From Achromobacter piechaudii NBRC 102461 (GTDB lineage: Bacteria > Pseudomonadota > Gammaproteobacteria > Burkholderiales > Burkholderiaceae_B), in contig NZ_BCTK01000006.1 in NCBI RefSeq assembly GCF_001571245.1, forward strand, positions 1,054,001 through 1,118,000: a stretch of DNA of 64,000 bases, written 5' to 3'. Positions 27,266 to 34,997 of this stretch are shown one piece after another (position 1 is the stretch's first letter; the number at the start of each line of letters is the position of its first letter). The notes under the pieces were generated by a model, which saw nothing but the letters and a program-made list of their open reading frames with translations, was not told the origin of the DNA and ran no database searches. The translations under genes were made by a program, and so were the position numbers.

Positions 27266-27294
27266 TTGTTCACACCGTGGACATGTCGTAATCT
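27266..27294 (+). promoter_or_regulatory. Putative sigma-70 promoter of the amino-acid-binding protein gene
   Basis: TTGTTC (27266-27271) and TAATCT (27289-27294) are separated by 17 bases, 86 bases before the ATG at 27381. The rest of the 354-base gap between the two divergent genes holds no gene that I can support. Confidence 0.5.
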
Positions 27295-27380
27295 GGCGGC
27301 CGGCCCTGTAAAGCCGGGCCTGGTTTCAACCGCCGTCGTCTTACAAGGCGGCACGGACATCTATCTCAGGAGAGGCATCA

Positions 27381-28403
27381 ATGAAGCGGTCAACTTTGTT
27401 TGCGGCTGGCGCCCTGGCCCTGGCTTGCGCGTCCCAGGCGGCGATCGCCGGCCCCACGCTGGACGCGGTAAAGAAAAAAGGGTTCGTGCAATGCGGCCTG
27501 ACCGACGGCGTCTCCGGGTTCTCGGCCACCAACAGCAAGGGCGAATGGGAAGGGATGGATGTGGATATCTGCCGCGCCGTCGCGGCGGCGGTATTCGGCG
27601 ACCCCAGCAAGTTCAAGGGCACCGCGCTGTCCACCCAGCAACGCTTCACGGCATTGCAATCGGGTGAGGTCGACGTGCTGCTGCGCACCGTCACGCTGAC
27701 CCAGACGCGCGATACCTCGCTGGGCCTGTCCGCCGTCGCCGCCAGCTTCTACGATGGCCAAGGCATCCTGGTGAACAAGAAGCTGGGCGTCAAAAGCGCC
27801 AAGGAGCTGAACGGCGCCACCGTCTGCGTGCAACCCGGCACCACGACCGAACTGAACCTGGCCGACTGGTTCCGCGCCAACAAGATCGAATTCAAACCGG
27901 TGGTGATCGACAAGGTGACCGAAGTGGTGCGCGCCTTTGAATCGGGCCGCTGCGACGCCTTCACCGACGATTCCTCGCAATTGGCCGCCGTGCGCGCCAC
28001 GCAGGTGGCCAAGCCCGACGATTACGAAATCCTGCCCGAACGCTTTTCCAAGGAGCCTCTCGGCCCGATGGTGCGCCAGGGCGACGAGAACTGGCTGGGC
28101 ATCGTGCGCTGGACGCTGTTCGCGCTGCTGGAAGCCGAGGAATACGGCATCACGCAAAAGAACGTCGACGAGATGCTCAAGAGCAACAACCCCAACGTCT
28201 TGCGCATCCTGGGTGTGACGCCGGGGGCGGGCAAGAATATGGGCCTGGATGAAAAATGGGCCTACAACGCCATCAAGGCCGTGGGCAATTACAGCGAAGT
28301 GTTCGAGCGCAACGTGGGCAAGGACAGCAAGCTGGGTCTGGCACGCGGCACCAATGCGCTGTGGAGCAACGGCGGCGCGATGTATCCGTGGCCGATCCGC
28401 TGA
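27381..28403 (+). CDS. Amino acid ABC transporter binding protein (AapJ/BztA-like), orphan
   Basis: A 340-residue family-3 periplasmic binding protein. The signal peptide (FAAGALALACASQAAIAG) is followed by LDAVKKKGFVQCGLTDGVSGFS and later MDVDICRAVAAAVFGD, LRTVTLTQTRDTSLGL and AYGITQKNVDEM-like segments. These mark the general L-amino-acid (AapJ/BztA) group. No AapQMP permease or ATPase genes are nearby, so it either serves a transporter elsewhere or is a leftover. It has its own promoter and a clear terminator. Confidence 0.9.
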   Translation: MKRSTLFAAGALALACASQAAIAGPTLDAVKKKGFVQCGLTDGVSGFSATNSKGEWEGMDVDICRAVAAAVFGDPSKFKGTALSTQQRFTALQSGEVDVLLRTVTLTQTRDTSLGLSAVAASFYDGQGILVNKKLGVKSAKELNGATVCVQPGTTTELNLADWFRANKIEFKPVVIDKVTEVVRAFESGRCDAFTDDSSQLAAVRATQVAKPDDYEILPERFSKEPLGPMVRQGDENWLGIVRWTLFALLEAEEYGITQKNVDEMLKSNNPNVLRILGVTPGAGKNMGLDEKWAYNAIKAVGNYSEVFERNVGKDSKLGLARGTNALWSNGGAMYPWPIR

Positions 28404-28425
28404 CCCATCTTCTGCGCTGACAAGG

Positions 28426-28454
28426 CGGCCTGCGCGATGCAGGCCGTTTTCTTT
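28426..28454 (+). terminator. Intrinsic terminator of the amino-acid-binding protein gene
   Basis: 8-bp stem CGGCCTGC / GCAGGCCG, loop GCGAT, then TTTTCTTT. Confidence 0.88.
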
Positions 28455-28615
28455 GGCCGCCCGGTGGTTTTATTCCGGCAGGCGAAATGCACGGCGAATG
28501 GTTCCATGCCGCCAGCCGCAAATGGGTCTATCGCGTTTTTGATACGCTACCTATCATGCTTATCAGGCGGGCGCGGATGCGCCCGCATCGCCATTGAAAA
28601 CGACTAGGGAAAATC

Positions 28616-30175
28616 ATGAACGGCGCTGACAGTCTCTGCGATACCTTGCTGGCCAACGATGTCGACGTATGTTTCGCCAACCCCGGCACATCGGAAATGC
28701 ACTTTGTCGCGGCGCTGGATCGCAAGCCCCGCATGCGCTGCGTGCTGGGCCTGTTCGAAGGCGTGGTGACGGGCGCCGCCGACGGCTATGCGCGCATGGC
28801 CGACAAGCCGGCCGCCACCTTGCTGCATCTGGGACCGGGCCTGGGCAACGGCCTGGCCAACCTGCACAACGCCAAGCGCGCCCGCACGCCCATGGTCAAC
28901 ATCGTGGGCGACCACGCCACCTATCACGTGCAATACGACGCGCCCCTGACCAGCGATGTGGAAGGCGTGGCGCGTCCGATGTCTCATTGGGTCAAGCGCA
29001 CAATGACCGCCGCCGCCGTGTCGGCCGACGCGGCCGAGGCGATTGGCGTGGCCCGGCAGGCCCCGGGCAACATCGCCACGCTGATCCTGCCGGCCGACAC
29101 CGCCTGGACCGATTTGCCCGACAACGCGCCCGCGCCCGTGCAGGTCAAGGATGCCGCGCTGGCGCAGACCTCTGCCGACGCCGTGCGCGCGGCGGCTGCT
29201 GCGATCCGCTCGGGCGAAGTCACCGTGCTGATGCTGGGTGGCGCGGCGCTGCGCGAGCGCGCGCTGAACGCCGCCGGCCGCATCGCACGCGCGACCGGCG
29301 TGCGGTTGATGTCCGAAACGTCGAATCGCCGCATCGAACGTGGCGGCGCTCGCACGCCGGTCGATCGCCTGCCTTATCCCATCGATCTGGCCGTGGCCAA
29401 GCTGAAAGACGTCAAGCATCTGGTGCTGGCCGGCGCCAAGGCCCCGGTGGGCTTTTTTGCGTATCCCGGCAAGCCCAGCCTGCTGGCGCCGCCCGACAGC
29501 AACCAGGTGGTGCTGGCATCGGCCGAGCAGGATCTGGCCCACGCGCTGGAATGGCTGGCCGACGAGCTGGGCATTGCCGCCGACGCCCCGCGCCTGGCGA
29601 CGCCGGCCGCCGCCTATGAAGTGCCGTCCAGCGGCAAGCTGACCGGCGCCGCCGTCAACATCCTGATCGCTCACACGCTGCCGGAACAGGCCATCGTGTG
29701 CGACGAATCCATCACTCAGGGCCGCGAATTCCCCATCTACAGCGCCAGCAGCGCCCCGCACGATTGGCTGATGCTGACGGGCGGTGCGATCGGCATCGGC
29801 CTGCCGCTGGCCACCGGCGCCGCCGTGGCTTGCCCGGACCGCAAGGTCATCACCTTGCAGGCCGATGGCAGCGGCATGTACACCTTGCAGGCGCTGTGGA
29901 CGCAGGCGCGCGAAAACCTGAATTGCCTGACGGTGATTCTCGCCAACCGTTCCTATGCCACGCTGCACGGCGAGATGAAGAACGTCGGCGTGAAGGAACC
30001 GGGCCGCAACGCCCGTCGCATGCTGGACCTGGAAGAACCCTATCTGGACTGGACGCATCTGGCTCAGGGCATGGGCGTGGAGGCGGTCAGCGTGGATACG
30101 GTCGAAGGTTTCGCGCGTGCGCTGGCCGATGGCTTGAAGCGCCGTGGTCCGTTCCTGATCGAAGCCGTCATCTGA
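28616..30175 (+). CDS. Thiamine-diphosphate enzyme, acetolactate synthase-like (IlvX type)
   Basis: A 519-residue ThDP-dependent protein with the three-domain plan of the acetolactate synthase/benzoylformate decarboxylase superfamily. FANPGTSEMHF opens the PYR domain, with the cofactor-activating Glu48 in GLFEGVVTGAADGYARM. A central FAD/DHS-like domain follows. The PP domain carries a metal motif that reads ADGSGMYTLQALWTQ...NRSY rather than the usual GDGS. It is annotated in many genomes as acetolactate synthase large subunit, but no small subunit is present. True decarboxylase or carboligase activity is unproven. It is monocistronic, convergent with the liv cluster. Confidence 0.8.
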   Translation: MNGADSLCDTLLANDVDVCFANPGTSEMHFVAALDRKPRMRCVLGLFEGVVTGAADGYARMADKPAATLLHLGPGLGNGLANLHNAKRARTPMVNIVGDHATYHVQYDAPLTSDVEGVARPMSHWVKRTMTAAAVSADAAEAIGVARQAPGNIATLILPADTAWTDLPDNAPAPVQVKDAALAQTSADAVRAAAAAIRSGEVTVLMLGGAALRERALNAAGRIARATGVRLMSETSNRRIERGGARTPVDRLPYPIDLAVAKLKDVKHLVLAGAKAPVGFFAYPGKPSLLAPPDSNQVVLASAEQDLAHALEWLADELGIAADAPRLATPAAAYEVPSSGKLTGAAVNILIAHTLPEQAIVCDESITQGREFPIYSASSAPHDWLMLTGGAIGIGLPLATGAAVACPDRKVITLQADGSGMYTLQALWTQARENLNCLTVILANRSYATLHGEMKNVGVKEPGRNARRMLDLEEPYLDWTHLAQGMGVEAVSVDTVEGFARALADGLKRRGPFLIEAVI

Positions 30176-30204
30176 TCATCTGATCGTTTGACGGCGGGCG
30201 CGGC

Positions 30205-30915
30205 CTACACGCCCAGATAGCGCGTCAGCTGTTCCGGTTGCCGGGCCAGCGACGCGCTATCGCCGTCTTCGACGATCAGCCCCTTTTCCATCACCAGGCA
30301 GCGGTCGGTGTGTTCGAGCACCGCGCGATAGTTGCGGTCGACGATCAGCGTCGACATGCCCGTTGCACGGATCTCGCGGATGATGCGCCAGATCTCGGCC
30401 ACGATCAGCGGCGCCAGCCCCTCGGTGGCCTCGTCCAGAATCAGCAGATCGGGGTTGGTCATGAGCGCGCGGCCGATCGCCAGCATCTGCTGTTCACCGC
30501 CCGACAACTGTTGGCCGCCATGGCCCAGGCGTTCGCGCAGCCTTGGAAAGGTATCCAGCACGCGAGCGTAAGTCCAGCCCCTTGCGCCTTGCACGCCGGC
30601 GCGCGCCGCCACTTGCAGGTTTTCGCGCACGTTCAGATTGGGAAAGATGCCGCGCCCTTCCGGCACGTAGGCCACGCCCATACGCGCAATCGCGTGCGAC
30701 GGCGCGCGCGTGCAATCGCGGCCCGCCACGCGCACCTGCCCACGCGTGCTTTTCACTTGTCCCATCAGGCTGCGGATCAGCGTGGTCTTGCCCATGCCGT
30801 TGCGTCCCACCAGCCCCACCGACTCGCCCCGCGCGATGTGCATGTCCACGCCACGCAATACGTGGCTGGCCCCATAGTGCACGTGCAGGCCGCCCGCTTC
30901 GATCAATGCGTGCAT
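30205..30915 (-). CDS. livF: Branched-chain/aromatic-acid ABC transporter ATPase, LivF type
   Basis: A 236-residue ATPase with Walker A GRNGMGKTT, signature LSGGEQQMLAIGRALMTNP and Walker B LLILDEATEGLAP. The A-G-LAP ending is characteristic of LivF. One residue in the usual H-loop context reads LIVDRNYRAVLEHTD, where most LivF proteins have LVEQN. The start at 30915 overlaps the end of livG by 13 bases. It is the last gene of a five-gene importer cluster downstream of benzoate-CoA ligase, so it likely serves benzoate or related aromatic-acid uptake. Confidence 0.9.
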   Translation of the reverse strand: MHALIEAGGLHVHYGASHVLRGVDMHIARGESVGLVGRNGMGKTTLIRSLMGQVKSTRGQVRVAGRDCTRAPSHAIARMGVAYVPEGRGIFPNLNVRENLQVAARAGVQGARGWTYARVLDTFPRLRERLGHGGQQLSGGEQQMLAIGRALMTNPDLLILDEATEGLAPLIVAEIWRIIREIRATGMSTLIVDRNYRAVLEHTDRCLVMEKGLIVEDGDSASLARQPEQLTRYLGV

Positions 30916-31682
30916 GCGTGCTCTCCTTGCGTGGCGGTTTCTTCGCCCAGGTAGGCCGTGCGCACCTCGGCGTTGGCGCGGATATCGGCCGGCGCGCCGC
31001 TGGCAATCGCCGTGCCATTGACCATGACCGTGATCGTCTCGGCGATGCGGAACACCGCATCCATGTCGTGTTCCACGAGCAGGATCGCGTGGTTCGCCTT
31101 CAGCGATTGCAGCAGGTCGAGGATGCGGTCTGTCTCTTCGGGTCCCATGCCCGCCAGCGGCTCGTCCAGCAGCAGCACGCGCGGTTCGCCCGCCAGGCAC
31201 ATGGCGATTTCAAGCTGCCGCTTGCGGCCGTGCGGCAGCAGCCCGGCCGGCCGCGCGGCGTCGCCCGTCAAGCCCGTGCGCGCGAGCGCTTCGTGCGCCA
31301 GTTCCGCGCTGCGCCGGCATGCGGCAGCGGGACGCCACCAATGCCAGAAACGCTGGCGCGCGGCCTGCGCCGTCAGCCGGCAGTTTTCGAACACGCTCAG
31401 TTCAGGAAACAGCGTGGACCGTTGGTAGCTGCGGCCCAGGCCCGCGCGGGCGCGCTCCGGCTGGCGCCACGCGGTGATGTCGCGTTCGCCCAGCACAACC
31501 TGACCGCTGCTGGGGGCCAGTTCGCCCGACAGGATGTTGATCAGCGTGGATTTGCCCGCGCCGTTGGTGCCGATGACGGCGTGCACCTGACCGCGCGCCA
31601 GCGCAAGCGATACGCCGTTGACCGCTGTCAGTCCGCCAAAGCGGCGGGTCAGTCCGATGGCGGCAAGCAAGGTGTCAGACAT
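30903..31682 (-). CDS. livG: Branched-chain/aromatic-acid ABC transporter ATPase, LivG type
   Basis: A 259-residue ATPase. Walker A GTNGAGKST, signature-like LPHGRKRQLEIAMCLAGEP and Walker B VLLLDEPLAGMGPEE are present. The LPHG-RKRQLE signature in place of LSYG(E/D)QR is a family variant. VEHDMDAVFRIAETITVMVNG is the LivG H-loop region. The start at 31682 (MSDTLLAAIGLTRRFGGLTAV) is chosen over a long proline-rich upstream frame that belongs to the antisense of livM's tail. It is coupled to livF. Confidence 0.9.
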   Translation of the reverse strand: MSDTLLAAIGLTRRFGGLTAVNGVSLALARGQVHAVIGTNGAGKSTLINILSGELAPSSGQVVLGERDITAWRQPERARAGLGRSYQRSTLFPELSVFENCRLTAQAARQRFWHWWRPAAACRRSAELAHEALARTGLTGDAARPAGLLPHGRKRQLEIAMCLAGEPRVLLLDEPLAGMGPEETDRILDLLQSLKANHAILLVEHDMDAVFRIAETITVMVNGTAIASGAPADIRANAEVRTAYLGEETATQGEHACTH

Positions 31683-31701
31683 GGGGTTCTTCCTGGATCG
31701 G

Positions 31702-32853
31702 CTAGCGGCTGGCCGCAGGGGTGGACACGGAGGGGGGCAGGGCGGTCTTGGAAGACGCGCCATGGGTCTTGGCGGAAGAGGTGGGGGCGTTCGTGCTGGC
31801 GGCATCCGCGCCTGATGTTCCTGCGCGCGCAGCCCGAGCGTGTGAATCCCCGGTATTCGGCTCCTGCCCGCCGGTCTCCTGCGCACCCGCGCGCCGCGCA
31901 TCGCGGCGGCTGCGCCACTGCGCTGGCAAGCCGGCAATGCCGTTGGGCAGCAGCGCCACCAGCGCGATGATGGCGATGCCCAGCGGCAGATGCCAATGGC
32001 GCGCGTAGTCGCCGAACAGCGCCTGCGACTGAAATAGCTCTTGCATCAGCACCAGCGTCACGGTTCCGATCACCGCGCCGCCCAGGCTGGCCATGCCGCC
32101 CAGGATCACCATCAGCAGCACCAGCCCCGACTGCTCCCAGGCCAGCAGCTCGGGCGTGACGAAGCCGTCTTTCAGCGCGAACAAAAAGCCCGCCAGACTG
32201 GCCAGCGTCGCGCCGACCACATAGGCCGTCAGCTTGTAGGGATACGTGGAATAGCCGGCCGCGCGCATGCGTTGCTCGTTGATGCGTATGCCGGCCAGCG
32301 CCGCGCCAAACGGCGACCGGCGCAGCAGCGCCAGAAAGCCCCAGGCCAGCGCCAGGCAGACCAGCACGAAGAAGTAGAACGTGGTGGCGTTGCCCAGGTC
32401 GAACGGCACCCAGCCGCCCACCGCGAGTTCGGGCCGGAAGTAAAGATAGATGCCGTCGCTGCCGCCGCCCACCTTGGTGTCGTGAAAGACGTAATAGGCC
32501 ATCTGCGAAAACGCCAGCGTGACCATGATGAAATACACGCCGCGCGTACGCAGCGCCAGTGCGCCGGTCGCCAGGGCATACAGCGCCGCCGCCAGCAGCG
32601 CGGCCGGCAGCAGCCACCACAGGCTGGCCGCTGCGGACTCGGGCGACAGCAAGGCCGCCACGTAAGCGCCGATGCCGAAGAACGCGGCATGCCCCAGGCT
32701 GACCAGCCCCGCGCCGCCCACCAGCAATTGCAGGCTCAATGCGAAGATGGCGTAGATCATGACCTTGATGGCCAGGCCGGTGTAGTAGTCGCTGCCGCTG
32801 AATGCAAACGCGGCCAGTGCCAGCAGCGTTGCGATGGGTAGGAATTTCTGCAT
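31702..32853 (-). CDS. livM: Branched-chain/aromatic-acid ABC transporter permease, LivM type, with C-terminal tail
   Basis: A 383-residue permease. The membrane part (residues about 1-313) has the LivM hallmarks SLQLLVGGAGLVSLGHAAFFGIGAY, a EAA-like loop with GIRINEQRMRAAGYSTYPYKL, and GGMASLGGAVIGT. After it comes a hydrophilic, low-complexity tail of about 70 residues rich in Ala, Ser, Thr, Gly and Arg (TSGADAASTNAPTSSAKT), which typical LivM proteins lack. It starts 2 bases after livH stops. Within this operon it forms the membrane channel with LivH. Confidence 0.9.
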   Translation of the reverse strand: MQKFLPIATLLALAAFAFSGSDYYTGLAIKVMIYAIFALSLQLLVGGAGLVSLGHAAFFGIGAYVAALLSPESAAASLWWLLPAALLAAALYALATGALALRTRGVYFIMVTLAFSQMAYYVFHDTKVGGGSDGIYLYFRPELAVGGWVPFDLGNATTFYFFVLVCLALAWGFLALLRRSPFGAALAGIRINEQRMRAAGYSTYPYKLTAYVVGATLASLAGFLFALKDGFVTPELLAWEQSGLVLLMVILGGMASLGGAVIGTVTLVLMQELFQSQALFGDYARHWHLPLGIAIIALVALLPNGIAGLPAQWRSRRDARRAGAQETGGQEPNTGDSHARAARAGTSGADAASTNAPTSSAKTHGASSKTALPPSVSTPAASR

Positions 32854-32855
32854 GG

Positions 32856-33737
32856 CTAGCCCTGTTTGAACAGCCCTTCGGGCTTGCAAAGAAGAATGAA
32901 CGCCATCAGCAGATACACCAGTACGCCGGCCGCCGACGGGAACAGCACCTGTCCGAAGGTCTCGACAAAGCCCACCAGCATCGCGGCCAGGAACGCGCCG
33001 CGTATCGACCCGATGCCGCCGATCACCACCACCACGAAGCAGATGATGAGCACGCCGTTGCCCATGCCCGGATACACCGACGACACGGGCGCGGCGATGG
33101 TGCCGGCCAGCGCGGCCAGCGCCACGCCAGCTGCGAACACCAGCCGGTACAGCTTGTTGACGTCGATGCCCAGCGACCCGGTCATTTCCCGGTTGCTGGC
33201 GCCGGCGCGCAGCATCATGCCCAGGCGGGTACGCGAGATGACCCAGTACAGCAGCAGCGCCACCGCGATCCCCACGGCCGAAATGAACAGCCGGTACACG
33301 GGGTAGGTCATCACGCCGCCCAGCGAAATACTGCCTTGCAGCCAGTCGGGCAGCGGCACGCCGTGCACGTCGTTGCCCACCAGGATGCTGCGCAGCTCTT
33401 CGAAGACCAGGATCAGCCCGTAGGTCATCAACACCTGCTGCAAGTGGTTGCGGTGGTACAGGTAGCTGAAGAACGCGGCCTCCAGCACGTAGCCCAGCGC
33501 GCCGGCCAGCAGCACGCACACCGCCAGCGTCGCCAGAAAGCCGCCGCCCAGCCAGCGATCCACCACCGGACCCAGCGCGAACGCCATGTACGCGCCGATC
33601 ATGTAGAAGCTGCCATGGGCCAGGTTGATGATGCCCATGATGCCGAAGATCAGCGTCAGGCCGCTGGCCACCAGGAACAGCAGCAAGCCGTACTGGAATG
33701 CGTTCAGGCTTTGGATAAGCAGGATGCTGATGTCCAT
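32856..33737 (-). CDS. livH: Branched-chain/aromatic-acid ABC transporter permease, LivH type
   Basis: A 293-residue permease of normal LivH length. FQYGLLLFLVASGLTLIFGIMGIINLAHGSFYMIGAY is diagnostic, followed by RTRLGMMLRAGASNREMTGSLGI (the cytoplasmic coupling loop) and VVVIGGIGSIRGAFLAAMLVG near the end. It follows the binding-protein gene after 18 bases and directly precedes livM. Confidence 0.93.
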   Translation of the reverse strand: MDISILLIQSLNAFQYGLLLFLVASGLTLIFGIMGIINLAHGSFYMIGAYMAFALGPVVDRWLGGGFLATLAVCVLLAGALGYVLEAAFFSYLYHRNHLQQVLMTYGLILVFEELRSILVGNDVHGVPLPDWLQGSISLGGVMTYPVYRLFISAVGIAVALLLYWVISRTRLGMMLRAGASNREMTGSLGIDVNKLYRLVFAAGVALAALAGTIAAPVSSVYPGMGNGVLIICFVVVVIGGIGSIRGAFLAAMLVGFVETFGQVLFPSAAGVLVYLLMAFILLCKPEGLFKQG

Positions 33738-33755
33738 GGGGCCTCCCGCGTGGCG

Positions 33756-34916
33756 TCAGAGCTTGCAGCCGCGGGCCGGATCGGCCAGCTTCTTCGCCGC
33801 GACTTCGACCACCTTGTTCTCCAGGCCGTCGACGCGCCGCAGGTAGATGTCCTGCACCGGGTTGCCCGCCGCCGACAGCGTGAACGGGCCGCGCGGGCTG
33901 TCCACCGTGGCGCCGCGCATGGCGTTGCGGAAGTCCGCCTTCTTGGCAAAGTCGCCCTTCACCGCGGACAGGCCCGACTGCATCAGCTGCGCGGCGTCAT
34001 AGCCCTGCACCGCATACACGTCAGGCTGGGCGTTGTAGTTCTTGGAGTAGTCGGCGCGAAAGGCGTTGTCGCGCGGCGTGTTCAGGCCGTCGGCGTAGTG
34101 CAGGGTGGTCAGCAGGCCTTGGGCGGATGCGCCCTGCGCCTGCAAGGTGCCGTCCGTGAGGAAGCCTGATCCGTACAGCGGAATCGTCTTGTCCAGGCCT
34201 GCCGCGTGATAGTCCTGCACGAACTTCACCGCGCCGCCGCCCGCGAAGAACGTGAACACCATGTCGGGCTTGGTGGCGGCGATCTCGGTCAGCAGCGACT
34301 GGAATTCCACGTTGGGAAACGGCAGGCTCAATTCCTTGACGACCTTGCCGCCCGCCTTCTCGAAGCCTTCCTTGAAGCCGCCGATGGCTTCATCGCCCGC
34401 CGCGTATTTCCACGTGATGGTGACGGCCGTCTTGTGGCCCTTGGCGTAGGCGACCGGCCCCATGGCGTAGGCCGGCTGCCAGTTGGTGAACGAGGTGCGG
34501 AAGATGCCCGGGCCGCACAAGGGCCCCGTGATGGCGTTGGCGCCGGCGTTGGTGACGATGAGCGTCGTGTCGCTGTCCTTGGCGGCCTTGGCCAGCGCCA
34601 TCGCCACGCCCGAATGCACGGTGCCGATCAGCACGTCGACCTGGTCGCGCTTGATCAGGCGGTTGGCGTTTTCGGCGGCCTTGGCGGGGTTGGATTCGTC
34701 GTCCACCTTGAAGTATTCGATCTCGCGCCCGCCCAGCTTGCCGCCTTGCTCGGCGACGTACAGCTTGAAGCCGTTCTCGATGGCGTTGCCCAGCGCGGCG
34801 TAGGTGCCGCTATAGGGCAGCATGAAGCCGACTTTGAGCTTGTCGGCGGCCTGCGCGCCGGTGGCGGCAAACGTCAGGGCCGCGGCAATCGCAGCCCGGG
34901 TCAGGGCGTGGTTCAT
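33756..34916 (-). CDS. Periplasmic binding protein of a Liv-type (aromatic acid) transporter
   Basis: A 386-residue type I periplasmic binding protein with a signal peptide (ALTRAAIAAALTFAATGAQAA) and a mature N-terminus KLKVGFMLPYSGTYAALG. VDVLIGTVHSGVAMALAKAA and ANAITGPLCGPGIFRTSFTNWQPAY follow the Peripla_BP_6 pattern. Members next to benzoate-CoA ligase generally bind benzoate or hydroxybenzoates rather than leucine. The gene lies 81 bases after the ligase stop and leads the livHMGF permease and ATPase genes. Confidence 0.9.
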   Translation of the reverse strand: MNHALTRAAIAAALTFAATGAQAADKLKVGFMLPYSGTYAALGNAIENGFKLYVAEQGGKLGGREIEYFKVDDESNPAKAAENANRLIKRDQVDVLIGTVHSGVAMALAKAAKDSDTTLIVTNAGANAITGPLCGPGIFRTSFTNWQPAYAMGPVAYAKGHKTAVTITWKYAAGDEAIGGFKEGFEKAGGKVVKELSLPFPNVEFQSLLTEIAATKPDMVFTFFAGGGAVKFVQDYHAAGLDKTIPLYGSGFLTDGTLQAQGASAQGLLTTLHYADGLNTPRDNAFRADYSKNYNAQPDVYAVQGYDAAQLMQSGLSAVKGDFAKKADFRNAMRGATVDSPRGPFTLSAAGNPVQDIYLRRVDGLENKVVEVAAKKLADPARGCKL

Positions 34917-34997
34917 GGTTTGTCTCCGTGCTTATCATGGGCTGGCTCGAGGCCGGCCGGGTTTAACCAACGCGCCGAGGATGTCGGCGAGGGGCTT

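Noticed and set aside
28604..30058. A 484-codon minus-strand frame opposite the first ThDP enzyme
   Set aside because: Shadow of the plus-strand gene. No ribosome site and no recognisable domain.
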